NCBI RefSeq assembly: GCF_021298855.1
Contig: NZ_JAJTHI010000004.1
Coordinates: 1 to 64,000 of the forward strand
DNA from: Gemmatimonas sp.
GTDB lineage: Bacteria > Gemmatimonadota > Gemmatimonadetes > Gemmatimonadales > Gemmatimonadaceae
Direction of reading: 5' to 3'
DNA length: 64,000 bases
Below are positions 40,401 to 48,268 of the stretch, piece by piece (the stretch's first letter is position 1; every line of letters begins with the position of its first letter). Both the position numbers and the translations under genes were made by a program. The notes beneath the pieces are model-generated. The model was given only the letters and a program-made list of their open reading frames with translations. It had not been told where the DNA came from and ran no database searches.

Positions 40401-40692
40401 CCCCATCCTGCGCCGCTACGGCAACCGCACCAACCTGCTGGGCGGCCTCCCGCCGGTGGATGGCCTGTTCTTCTACGACGCCGGTGTGGCGTGGTCGCAG
40501 GGGCAGAGCGTGACGTTCACGCGCGGGGACCGCTACAACGTGGACACCCAGCGTGCCCTGCTCCAGAGCTATGGCTTCGGCCTGCGCATGAACCTGTTCG
40601 GGATTGCCATCATCCGCTGGGATTGGGCGGTTCCGGTCAGCCGACCGGGGGCGCGCGGCTTCGGGACCTGGTTTTTCGGCGCCTCGTACTGA
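37423..40692 (+). CDS. Metallopeptidase-propeller-BamA-like barrel fusion protein
   Basis: A 1089-residue exported protein with three parts. After a signal peptide (ends near PAQAQF), residues 50-270 resemble MA-clan peptidases with His145-Glu-Met-Val-His149 and Glu179 in WYMEGLAEY. Residues about 300-620 hold TolB-like PD40 propeller repeats (SPDGKYITYVG, SPDGKLLAFTG, SPDGRRIVFSG, SPDGRQIAFVT, APDGKSLAFIS). The last 380 residues look like an Omp85/BamA-type barrel, with GRPDFVRGYN and a final strand ending in Tyr (WFFGASY). It is probably surface- or periplasm-exposed, anchored in the outer membrane. Substrate unknown. The metal-site assignment is firm; barrel class is moderately sure. Confidence 0.82.
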   Translation: MAQATRWSRFGRVLLVAAAALGASASLTPAQAQFFGQNQVQYDRMDWRVIETEHFLVHYYPQIADVAPDAARMSERAYARLSRLTAHQFREKKPILIFGSSGDFAQSNVFGDLGEGTGGVTDPLRQRMAQFFSGDWASFEHVLIHEMVHVFTFDIFSRGRAGAGLQNLAMVNPPLWYMEGLAEYLSIGPVHPWTDAWVRDAIVNNTLPTIAQMTERPDKYFPYRYGLALWQYVGARWGDEVIGEIMNATPSLGIDRAFRREIGLSLDELSADWKAAMQAKYLTAVANLDRPRSFAEPLLTQPRTGGFANTYVAPALSPDGKYITYVGYGSLLRGEVFPELYLADVATGKRLKRLVKTTTNPDYEQLRFIYSQPSFSPDGKLLAFTGQRGGRDVLYVLDVARRKVVKDFDFEMDQVLSPSFSPDGRRIVFSGMRRGTSDLYVASMDTPGFVQLMKDTYGDLSPSWSPDGRQIAFVTERGPDTDMEILKVGPWRVAIYDFDTQKTTLLPNQGGRNINPQWAPDGKSLAFISDRTGIANIFLYDFADGEHYQLTNVLGAVTATAEQSPALTWARGADLMAFVYYEKTDHSIWKIENPRKLRKQPYRDPVVVAQAQRAAQLGARPTVPLDPTAHLRRATVQDTAAARQSFYRPVTGATARQSSELPATLLARQAETISVKAMLDSFDFNLPDTTRLSDSRYKGKLTPEYVAQPSIGFQQGGFGQGTFGGTTIVLSDLLGNRRLALSGSINGQLSDAQVFVGYTSLGRRLQYTTGVIQQPLYLVSGFFETPQQGSQTQFVQTQEITRLVVRQMFAAGLYPLNRFTRFELGARFQNVDQQVFSFNRLVDYNLGFATGFERGPTRNVASANTVSPYLAWVTDNTMFGFTGPISGRRARIEVEPSVGTWRWTEYMADARSYVPILFNYVTFATRFTTSMSVGRDEARFPKWIGRPDFVRGYNREDIGTVGCTGLPSDNGSSCSSAELIGSRVAFGNAELRFPILRRYGNRTNLLGGLPPVDGLFFYDAGVAWSQGQSVTFTRGDRYNVDTQRALLQSYGFGLRMNLFGIAIIRWDWAVPVSRPGARGFGTWFFGASY

Positions 40693-40748
40693 TTTCGCAC
40701 CGCCCGGGGCGCCGGGCGCAACCCCTCCCTTCCCTCCCCCGAGGCGGG

Positions 40749-40754
40749 TATTTT
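40749..40754 (+). promoter_or_regulatory. -10 element TATTTT, leaderless GTG start
   Basis: GGGTATTTTTCGACT precedes the GTG at 40761; six bases separate the hexamer from the start. It heads the SPOR-SPOR-smc gene string. Confidence 0.5.
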
Positions 40755-40760
40755 TCGACT

Positions 40761-42251
40761 GTGCGCACGCTCATCGCGTCGGCGCTCGTGCTCCTCGCGT
40801 GCGGCTGCGGTGACGGCTCGTCCCGCCCCTCTGGAGCCGACGCCCCTCCCAGCATCCCCGGTGGTCCCGATCCCATTGTGCTGCGCGTCGCGCGCACTGG
40901 GGGCGTGCTCACGGCTGCGCGCTATCCGGCCCTCGACAGTACCCTCTGGCGCTCTGCCGCCCGCCTGCCGGCGCTCGGGCACATCGTCGGGTTCGGGGCG
41001 GACGACGGCTATCTGGCGGCCGTCGACACCAGCGGGGCCCCGGTCCGGGTGGACCTGCGGCTCGGCACAGTGAGCCCCGTGCGCGGCGACACCGTACGCA
41101 CCGTCTCGTCGGCCGACGGCGGTTCCATTTTCGGACTCATGGCGAACGGCGAGATCGCCCGCTTCACGCCCAGCGGGAGCGACTGGCGCATGACCCCGCC
41201 GCTCCCGGCGCAGGCCCTCTACGCCCAGGCCGACGGGTCCCTCATTGTTGCCGGCGCACGCAACGACTGGGTGGTGGTGTGGCGCGTTCGCCCGCCGCAG
41301 CGCACCGTTTCCGACAGCCTCTCCTTTGCCGTGGGGAGTACCGAGGCTGCCATTGCGCAGGCGCTGCAACGCACCGCCGGGAGCGTGGGCGACCGGGTCT
41401 TTGCCGGCGCCGGCGATCGGGTGCTGGCCGTGCGGGTGCGCGATCTGGGGCAGGCGCTCGATGTGGACATCGGCGATCCGGTGCAGGCCATTGCGGCCAC
41501 CCCCAGCGGTGACCGCCTCTTCGTCGCGGTGGCCGGCGAGGCGGAGCTGCGCGTGGTCGACCGTTTCCAGGAGGGCGTGACCGGCACCATCGATCTCCCC
41601 GGCGCCGTGCGGGCATTGCGCATGGATCCCCTGGGGCGGGTGCTGCTGGCCCGCGGGAACGGCGACTCGGTGTTCGTGGTGAGCCTGGCCAGCGACGACG
41701 TGATCGGCGTGGTGCGTTCCGAGTGGCGCGGCGACCTGCCGCTGGTGCTCCCCGACGCGGCCATCGCCATCACGCGCGGGGCGGATGTGGTGTTTGCCCA
41801 TCCGCGCACGCTCAAGGACATGCAGGTGGTGGCCGATGGTGCACGGAGCTTCTGGCACACGTTGCGGTGGAACGGCTTCCGTCCGCGGGCCGCCGGGCTC
41901 GACCAGCCGGTGCAGTTCCGTACGAGTGCGCCCCGCGATTCGGCCGATCTGCTCCCCGACAGCCTGCGCGCGCCCGCCGACAGCGCGGCCATGCCCACCG
42001 ACAGCACGTCGCCGGTCACGGTCGCCGCGCAGTACACGGTATCGTTTGCGGCCAGTCTCGACGAGGCACAGGCCCGGGCGCTGGCCGCGCGCATTCGCGT
42101 GGACGGGCAGACCCCGCGCATCACGACGTCTGAACGTGAGGGCAAGACCCTGTATCGCGTCGTGCTCGGTCCGTTCCCCACGCGCGCCGATGCCGACCGC
42201 GTGGGCAAGGCATCAGGACAGAGTTATTGGGTCTTCGGGGGGGTGCCATGA
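40761..42251 (+). CDS. SPOR-domain lipoprotein with propeller-like domain
   Basis: A 496-residue predicted lipoprotein. A GTG start is followed by a signal sequence with lipobox LACGC. The central region (about 60-400) has repeated beta segments such as GDRVLAVRVRDLGQ and GDRLFVAVAGEAELRVVDRF that suggest a propeller. The last 75 residues are a SPOR domain (YTVSFAASLDEAQARALAAR, then YRVVLGPFPTRADADRVGKA), which binds denuded glycan strands of septal peptidoglycan. The stop overlaps the next gene's ATG (ATGA). Location in the envelope at the division site is therefore likely. It is in one string with smc. Confidence 0.8.
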   Translation: MRTLIASALVLLACGCGDGSSRPSGADAPPSIPGGPDPIVLRVARTGGVLTAARYPALDSTLWRSAARLPALGHIVGFGADDGYLAAVDTSGAPVRVDLRLGTVSPVRGDTVRTVSSADGGSIFGLMANGEIARFTPSGSDWRMTPPLPAQALYAQADGSLIVAGARNDWVVVWRVRPPQRTVSDSLSFAVGSTEAAIAQALQRTAGSVGDRVFAGAGDRVLAVRVRDLGQALDVDIGDPVQAIAATPSGDRLFVAVAGEAELRVVDRFQEGVTGTIDLPGAVRALRMDPLGRVLLARGNGDSVFVVSLASDDVIGVVRSEWRGDLPLVLPDAAIAITRGADVVFAHPRTLKDMQVVADGARSFWHTLRWNGFRPRAAGLDQPVQFRTSAPRDSADLLPDSLRAPADSAAMPTDSTSPVTVAAQYTVSFAASLDEAQARALAARIRVDGQTPRITTSEREGKTLYRVVLGPFPTRADADRVGKASGQSYWVFGGVP

Positions 42252-43654
42252 CCGCCCCCGGTTCGTTGCTTGCCCCCTGGGAAGTAGAGGGGCGTCGTCA
42301 GGCGCCGCTGCTCGACGGGGTGTGCGCGGTGGTCATCGCGGCCACTGACCCGTCCATTGCCGTGAGCATGGCCGTGGGGATCGCCCGCGCGCAGGGGCAG
42401 CGCCGCCGAGTCGCCATCGCCGATCTCATCGGCGAGGCACCGGCCATTGAATCGCAACTCATCGGCGACGACCCGCACGGTATTGCGGACAGCTTCCTGT
42501 ACGGGGTATCGCTCAACAGGATCGCGCGCCCCATGCAGGGCACCGACCACGTGTTCCTCATGCCCAGCGGCACCGAAGCGGTGGATCACCGCGAGATGTA
42601 CGCGCACGAGCGGTGGCGTCGCCTCGCCGCGGGCTTCCATCAGGTGGGCGCGCTGCTGGTGGTGGTGGCCCGTCCGCAGGTTGACGGATTCGCCGAGTTG
42701 TGCGGACACATCGGGGCCCTCATGCCAGTGGGTGACACGGTCTTTCCCACCCCCGCCGGCATTCCGCTCATTGCCCCGCCGGCGCCGCCACCGCCGCCAC
42801 CGCCGCCAGTGGAAGGCGAGGCCACTCCCCCCAAGCGCGAAAGCAAGGCGCGCGCCCGTGAAGTGGCGCAGCAGCCGGTGGAAAGCCGGTCGCGGCTGCG
42901 CTGGGTGCTGCTCATCGTCGTGGCGGCCGTGGCCGTGGCGGTGGGTGCCCTGTGGCCGCAGATCGTCGAGCGGCTGCCGGCCTCTTTGACGGCGTTCTTC
43001 GCCACCGCGGTGCCCCCGGTCGACAGCACGGCGGTCGTGGTGCCGCCCACGCCCATGGACACGGTGCCGCAGGCCGACCGCAGCGCCAGCGACTCCGCGG
43101 CCGTCGAGAGCGATTCCGCCCGCAGCGACAGCGCGGCCACAGAGGGGTCCGCCGCCACGACGCTGAGTGTGGGCAATCCCGCGGACTCGGCCAACGCGTC
43201 GCGCTTTGCGGTGTACTTTGCCACCGCGAACACGCGGGCCGGCGCCATGCCCGACCCCAAGGTGCGGGCCCTCGAGGCCGTGGCGTTGTCGCCCGTCATG
43301 GAGGGCAACGAGCAGTGGTATCGCGTCACGGTAGGCGCCGCCTCGGCGCGCACCGACGCGGAACAGCTGCTGGCGCGGCTGCGCGCCGACAAGGTGATTG
43401 GCTCGGGGAGCATCGTCTCGGTCCCCTTTGCCTTCCGTATTGAATCGAAGGTCACCGAATCGCTGGTGCCCACACGCCTCGCCGTGCTGGCCACCCGTGG
43501 CATCATGGCCTACGCGCTCCGTCAAGCCGACGGGAGTGCCACCATCTACACCGGCGCGTTCGAGTCGCCCACGCAGGCGACCGCGCTGGCGGATTCCCTG
43601 CGCGTCGCCGGTGTCGCGCCGGTGCTGGTCTATCGAACGGGGAGAGGGTTCTAG
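42248..43654 (+). CDS. Membrane-anchored SPOR protein with degenerate MinD/ParA-like N-terminus
   Basis: A 468-residue protein. Residues 20-165 look like a MinD/ParA-type Rossmann domain (VCAVVIAATDPSIAVSMAVG, RRVAIADLIGEAPAIESQLI, VGALLVVVARPQVDGFAELC). The Walker A is missing: where KGGVGKT is expected it reads AATDPSIA. A Pro run (178-187), a basic linker and one transmembrane helix (217-236) follow. Then comes an Asp/Ser-rich linker and two SPOR-like repeats (about 319-395 and 405-465). The N-terminus would be cytosolic and the SPOR part periplasmic. Both ends overlap neighbours (ATGA; TAGTG with smc). The MinD comparison is by eye and tentative. Confidence 0.7.
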   Translation: MTAPGSLLAPWEVEGRRQAPLLDGVCAVVIAATDPSIAVSMAVGIARAQGQRRRVAIADLIGEAPAIESQLIGDDPHGIADSFLYGVSLNRIARPMQGTDHVFLMPSGTEAVDHREMYAHERWRRLAAGFHQVGALLVVVARPQVDGFAELCGHIGALMPVGDTVFPTPAGIPLIAPPAPPPPPPPPVEGEATPPKRESKARAREVAQQPVESRSRLRWVLLIVVAAVAVAVGALWPQIVERLPASLTAFFATAVPPVDSTAVVVPPTPMDTVPQADRSASDSAAVESDSARSDSAATEGSAATTLSVGNPADSANASRFAVYFATANTRAGAMPDPKVRALEAVALSPVMEGNEQWYRVTVGAASARTDAEQLLARLRADKVIGSGSIVSVPFAFRIESKVTESLVPTRLAVLATRGIMAYALRQADGSATIYTGAFESPTQATALADSLRVAGVAPVLVYRTGRGF

Positions 43655-46600
43655 TGCGTCTGACGAAGCTCGAGGTCCATGGCTTCAAGGCCTTTGCCGA
43701 TCACCTGGAGTTCGTGTTCGAGAAAGGGGTGACGGCGATCGTCGGCCCCAACGGCTCCGGCAAGTCGAACGTCTCGGACGCGGTGCGCTGGGTGCTGGGC
43801 GAGCAACGGGCGCGCGCGATGCGTGGCGCCAAGATGGAAGACGTCATCTTCCACGGCTCCTCGGCGCGCAAGCCGGTGAACATGGCGGAAGTGTCGCTCC
43901 ACTTCGACAACACCGAAGGCGAGCTGCCCATTCCGTTCAAGGAAGTCGTGATCACCCGGCGCCTGCTGCGCAGCGGCGAAAGCGAGTATCTGCTCAACCG
44001 TGCCCCGTGCCGGCTGCGCGACATTCAGGATCTCGTGCGCGGAACCGGTCTGGGTGCCGATTCCGGGGTGGTGATCGAGAGCAAGATGATCGACGCGCTG
44101 CTCTCCGACCGCCCCGACGAACGGCGTGAGCTGTTCGAGGAAGCGGCGGGGGTGGGGCTCTATCGCGACCGCCGCCGCAGCGCCGAGCGGCGTCTCGAGG
44201 AAACCACCACCGACCTCGCGCGCCTCGACGACCTGATCAACGAAGTGCAGAGCCAGGTGCGTTCGCTCGCGCGGCAGCGCCGCCGCGCCGAACGTCACGC
44301 CGAACTCACGTCGCGCCGCTTCGCCGTGGAGATCTCGCTGGCCGTGCGGGAGATGGCCGCGTGGAAGGACGAACTGGAAGCGCTCGACGGGCGCCTCGAG
44401 GTGCTGCGCGGCGAACTGCCGGGAGCGGACGAGGCCATTGCCGCCGCCGAGCTGCAGCGCGAGGACGCCCACGCCGCGCGCGGGGCCGCCGAAGCGCGCC
44501 GCGTGGAGCTGGCGCGGCTGGCTGCGGAGCAGCGGGACACGACGCAGCGCCTCGAGCGGGATCTGGCCGTGGCGGAAGAGCGCCAGCGCAGCACGACCAT
44601 GCGCAAGCAGCGGGCGGAGCAGGAACGCGAGGAGAACGAGGCGTTCGGACGCCGGCTGCGCGAGGATCGTGAGAAGGCGGCGACGGACCGCACCACCTTG
44701 GAGCAGGAGCTGCGCGATGCCGGGGAGGCCCTGCAGCAGCGCCTCGCGGCCGAGCAGCTGGCGCGTGAGTCGGTGCAGCGCGCCCGCGCGGCCCTCGACC
44801 AGCTCGAACGTCAGGTGCGCGAGCACCGTGATCAGGCCCGGCGCATCGAACTCGATCGTGACGGCGCGGCGCGTGAACAGGGCGACACGCAGCAGCGCCG
44901 CGAAGCGCTCGACGTGGAACGGCAGAACCTGGCCGACGCGCTCGATGCCATTGAACGGGAGCTGATCAGCGCACGCGAGCAGGTGCAGCTGACGCACGAG
45001 GCGGCGCAGGACGCCATGCACGAGCTGGAAGGCGCGCGTCTCGCCGCCGCCACCGCGCGCACCGCCGACGCGGAGTCGCGCGCCATGCTGGCCAACGCCG
45101 TGGCGCTGCGCACCAACCTCGAAGGCAAGCGGAATGCGCTGGCCGCCCTCGAGCGGGAGCGCGTGGGGCTGGCGCCGTCGGCCGCGAAGCTGCTCAAGGA
45201 GCGCGAGCGCTTCGGCGACGGGGCCGTGCTGGGGCCGCTCACCGACTTCCTCACCGCCGACGGCGACACGGCGAGGCTGGTGGAGCGGTATCTCGGGGCC
45301 ACGATGCACGCCATCGTCGTGCGTGATGCCCGTGCGGCCGCCGCCGTGCGCCAGTGGCATGCGCAGGCGCAGCCCGGCCCCATTCTGCTGCTGCCGCTCG
45401 ATGTGGTGGCGGAGATGGGGGCGCTCGAGGGAGCGCTGGCGGGGAGCGTGCAGTCGCAGGGGCCGGCCGCGCGCTGGGTGCAGGCGCTGCTGGGCAAGGT
45501 GCGCGCCCTCGACGGTGGCGATGCCTTCGTGGACGAGCGCGGCGCCGTGTACCTGCCGGGCAATGCGGGCGGTCCGGGACCGCTGCAGCGTCGCGCCGAG
45601 CTCACGCGCCTGGAAAGCGACCTCGCCGCCGCCGATGCGCAGCGCGATGAAGCGGCGCTCGCGGCCGACGCGGCGCGCCTCGCCCTCACCGAGGCCGAGC
45701 GCACGCAGCAGCTGGCCATGGAGAACAACAACCGGGCGCAGCAGGAGGCGCGGCGCGCGGTGGAAGTGCAGAACGAAGTGGAGCGGCGGCGCGAGCGTGC
45801 CGAGCGGGAACTCGCGCAGTCCAGCGCGCTGGCCGAGCGGCTGGTGGCGCGCCTGGAAGAGCTCGAGTTGCGCACGCGGCAGCTGGCGCAGCAGGCCGAG
45901 GCGCTGCACGCCCGCGCCGGCGAAGCCGACACCGACATCACGACCGCCCGCGAAGCGTTGAGCGTGGCCGAACGCGAACAGGAGCAGGCGCGTGAAGGGC
46001 GGGCCACCTGGCAGGTGGCGCAGGCACAGGCCCAGGCGCGGCTCAGCGTGGCGGTCGATCGCGAGAAGCGATTGCTGGAAGAAGACAGCACGGCGGCGGC
46101 GCGCATGGCCGCGCTGGCCACTGAGCTGTCCACGTTGAGCGAGGCCGATCAGCACCTGGCGCAGCAGCTCGACGGCTGGCGCACGGAGCTCGAGACGGAG
46201 CAGAAGAACCTGGCCGACGCCGACGGGCGCCTGGCGGAGGCGGAGCGCGCGGTGGCCGCGGCTACGCACGCCAGCGACCGCTGCGAGAGCCTGCTGGATG
46301 AGGCGCGGCGTCGGGCCACCGCCCTTGGCGAGCAGCTGCATGGCGCGCAGTTGCGCCATACGGAGCTGGCTGGTCGCCGGGAGAACATCACGTCGCGCCT
46401 CGAAACCGAGTGGCGCCGCTCGCTCGACGACCTGCTTGCCGGCTTCGCGGAGCTGGAGCTCACGACCGACGAATTGCGCACCGAGGCGGCCACGTTGCGC
46501 AGCGCGCTCGACGAGTTGGGTCCCGTGAATCCACTGGCCATCGAGGAGCACGAGGAGGAGCAGCGGCGCCTCGAGTTCCTCACGAGCCAGCGCAACGACC

Positions 46601-47214
46601 TGGTCGCGGCCAAGCAGTCGCTGCACCAGGCCATTCGCGAAATCGACAGCACGGCGCGCGAACTCTTCCTGGCCACCTTCTCGCAGGTGCGCGAGAATTT
46701 CCGGCAGATCTTCCTGCGCATGTTCGGCGGTGGCGAGTGCGACCTGCGGCTCGAGAACCCCGACGCGCCGCTCGACTGCGACATCGAGGTGCATGCGTCG
46801 CCGCGCGGCAAGAAGACGCAGCGCATTCACCTGCTCTCCAGTGGGGAACGTGCCCTCGTGGCGCTGTCGCTGCTCTTCGGCATCTTCCTCACCAAGCCCA
46901 GCCCCTTCTGCCTCATGGACGAAGTGGACGCGCCGCTCGATGACCAGAACATCGGGCGCTTCGTGAAGATGCTCAACGACTTCAAGACGCGGACACAGTT
47001 CATCGTCATCACGCACAATCCGCGCACCACGTCGGAAGCGGCCGATGCCGTGTACGGCGTGACGATGCAGGAGCCCGGCGTGTCGAGCATCGTGAGCGTG
47101 CGGCTGCGCAACGGGCCGTCCATCGACGAGGACGGCGCCGACACGCCCGAAACGGCCACCGACGGGGACGGTGAGGCCGACGTGGCCCCGGAAGCGGAAC
47201 CCTCGCCGGCGTGA
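43654..47214 (+). CDS. smc: Chromosome segregation protein SMC
   Basis: A full-length 1186-residue SMC. MRLTKLEVHGFKAFADHLEF and Walker A GPNGSGKS (residues 31-38) form the N-terminal head. The coiled coil has an Arg/Glu/Ala-rich heptad pattern, with the hinge at about 500-640 (GPLTDFLTADGDTARLVERY). The C-terminal head has the ABC signature LLSSGERALVALSLLFGIF and Walker B PFCLMDEVDAPLDDQN, then D-loop and H-loop sequence FIVITHNPRTTSEAA. SMC with ScpAB organises and segregates chromosomes. The GTG start overlaps the preceding stop by one base (TAGTG); the stop overlaps the next start (GTGA). No scpA or scpB is in view. Confidence 0.96.
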   Translation: MRLTKLEVHGFKAFADHLEFVFEKGVTAIVGPNGSGKSNVSDAVRWVLGEQRARAMRGAKMEDVIFHGSSARKPVNMAEVSLHFDNTEGELPIPFKEVVITRRLLRSGESEYLLNRAPCRLRDIQDLVRGTGLGADSGVVIESKMIDALLSDRPDERRELFEEAAGVGLYRDRRRSAERRLEETTTDLARLDDLINEVQSQVRSLARQRRRAERHAELTSRRFAVEISLAVREMAAWKDELEALDGRLEVLRGELPGADEAIAAAELQREDAHAARGAAEARRVELARLAAEQRDTTQRLERDLAVAEERQRSTTMRKQRAEQEREENEAFGRRLREDREKAATDRTTLEQELRDAGEALQQRLAAEQLARESVQRARAALDQLERQVREHRDQARRIELDRDGAAREQGDTQQRREALDVERQNLADALDAIERELISAREQVQLTHEAAQDAMHELEGARLAAATARTADAESRAMLANAVALRTNLEGKRNALAALERERVGLAPSAAKLLKERERFGDGAVLGPLTDFLTADGDTARLVERYLGATMHAIVVRDARAAAAVRQWHAQAQPGPILLLPLDVVAEMGALEGALAGSVQSQGPAARWVQALLGKVRALDGGDAFVDERGAVYLPGNAGGPGPLQRRAELTRLESDLAAADAQRDEAALAADAARLALTEAERTQQLAMENNNRAQQEARRAVEVQNEVERRRERAERELAQSSALAERLVARLEELELRTRQLAQQAEALHARAGEADTDITTAREALSVAEREQEQAREGRATWQVAQAQAQARLSVAVDREKRLLEEDSTAAARMAALATELSTLSEADQHLAQQLDGWRTELETEQKNLADADGRLAEAERAVAAATHASDRCESLLDEARRRATALGEQLHGAQLRHTELAGRRENITSRLETEWRRSLDDLLAGFAELELTTDELRTEAATLRSALDELGPVNPLAIEEHEEEQRRLEFLTSQRNDLVAAKQSLHQAIREIDSTARELFLATFSQVRENFRQIFLRMFGGGECDLRLENPDAPLDCDIEVHASPRGKKTQRIHLLSSGERALVALSLLFGIFLTKPSPFCLMDEVDAPLDDQNIGRFVKMLNDFKTRTQFIVITHNPRTTSEAADAVYGVTMQEPGVSSIVSVRLRNGPSIDEDGADTPETATDGDGEADVAPEAEPSPA

Positions 47215-48257
47215 CCGGACTGCCGCGGGGGAAAGGACGGGGGGCGATCCTGCGGCGATGGCTGCTGGCGGGGCTCGCCCCCTCCGCGTTGGAGGCGCAG
47301 GCGGTGTTCGTGGATGGCCCCACCACGCAGCCGCTGCCTTCCATCACGCCGGCGCTGCAGGTGCGTGCCGTGGGCCTGGGGCCGGGCCCCATTCAGTACA
47401 CGGTGCAGATTGCCACGGTGGCCGACTATTCGGCGCTGGTGCTCGACAGCACTTTCACCGCCACCGACACCGCGCTCACCGTCCAGGTGACGCGGCCGCT
47501 GCCCAGCGAGGCTACCGTGTACTGGCGGGTGCTGGCCCGGGGGGCACTGGGGGCCCAGGCAACCTCGGTGAACTCCGGGGCACGTGTGGTGCCACCGTGG
47601 CTCACGCTCGTCTCCCCCAATTCGCCCGCCGGCAACGCCTTCGACATTCGGCGGCCGCTGTTCGTGTGGCGCAGTGCCCGCGTCACCCCCGCCGCGGGAT
47701 CATGGCGCTACGATCTCGAGGTCCTGGGGGCCGGACGACCGGAACTCGGCGTCACCAGCCTGCGCGATACCACCTATCGTCCGGCCACCGACCTGCAGGC
47801 CAACACCTCGTATCGCTGGAACGTGCGGGCCTCCCTGGGCAACGGCGAGAGCGTTCGCGTGGCGAGCGTGGGCTCGTTCGTGATCACCGACCCGCCGCTC
47901 CCCACCACGACGCTGCTGTACCAGAACTTTCCCAATCCGTTTCCCAGTGCGGCCTCGTTCGTCACCTGCTTCTGGTTCGACGTGGGAGCACCGGGTGCGC
48001 GCGTGGCGCTCGATGTGCTCGACCTGCGCGGCAACCTGGTGAAGAACATCGTGCCCGGCTCTGATGGCGTGAGCCGGTTCGACGCCGGGCGCTACGGGCG
48101 CGGCGCCGCCGGCTCGGCCAGCAACTGCGACAACCGATTCGTCTGGGACGGGACGGGGACCGACGGCCGCACCGTGGCGCCCGGGGTGTACCTCGCGCGT
48201 TTTCGCGCGGACGGAGGGGCGCCCACCTTCCGGCGCATCGTGTTCCGCGGGCGCTGA
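47211..48257 (+). CDS. Secreted protein with FlgD-like C-terminal domain
   Basis: A 348-residue protein that begins at a GTG overlapping the smc stop. The N-terminus is basic then hydrophobic (RRWLLAGLAPSALEAQA), a probable signal peptide. Fn3-like beta domains fill about residues 35-225. The C-terminal 110 residues contain YQNFPNPFPSAASF and a closing APGVYLARFRADGG, a FlgD-Ig/type IX-sorting-like module common in secreted proteins of Bacteroidota and Gemmatimonadota. It may be a surface protein. Why it is coupled to smc is unclear. Confidence 0.72.
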   Translation: MTGLPRGKGRGAILRRWLLAGLAPSALEAQAVFVDGPTTQPLPSITPALQVRAVGLGPGPIQYTVQIATVADYSALVLDSTFTATDTALTVQVTRPLPSEATVYWRVLARGALGAQATSVNSGARVVPPWLTLVSPNSPAGNAFDIRRPLFVWRSARVTPAAGSWRYDLEVLGAGRPELGVTSLRDTTYRPATDLQANTSYRWNVRASLGNGESVRVASVGSFVITDPPLPTTTLLYQNFPNPFPSAASFVTCFWFDVGAPGARVALDVLDLRGNLVKNIVPGSDGVSRFDAGRYGRGAAGSASNCDNRFVWDGTGTDGRTVAPGVYLARFRADGGAPTFRRIVFRGR

Positions 48258-48268
48258 GTCAAGAGCAC

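Noticed and set aside
43651-47016. An 1121-codon open frame antisense to smc
   Set aside because: A codon-bias shadow of the SMC coiled coil. The predicted protein is low complexity and has no motif.
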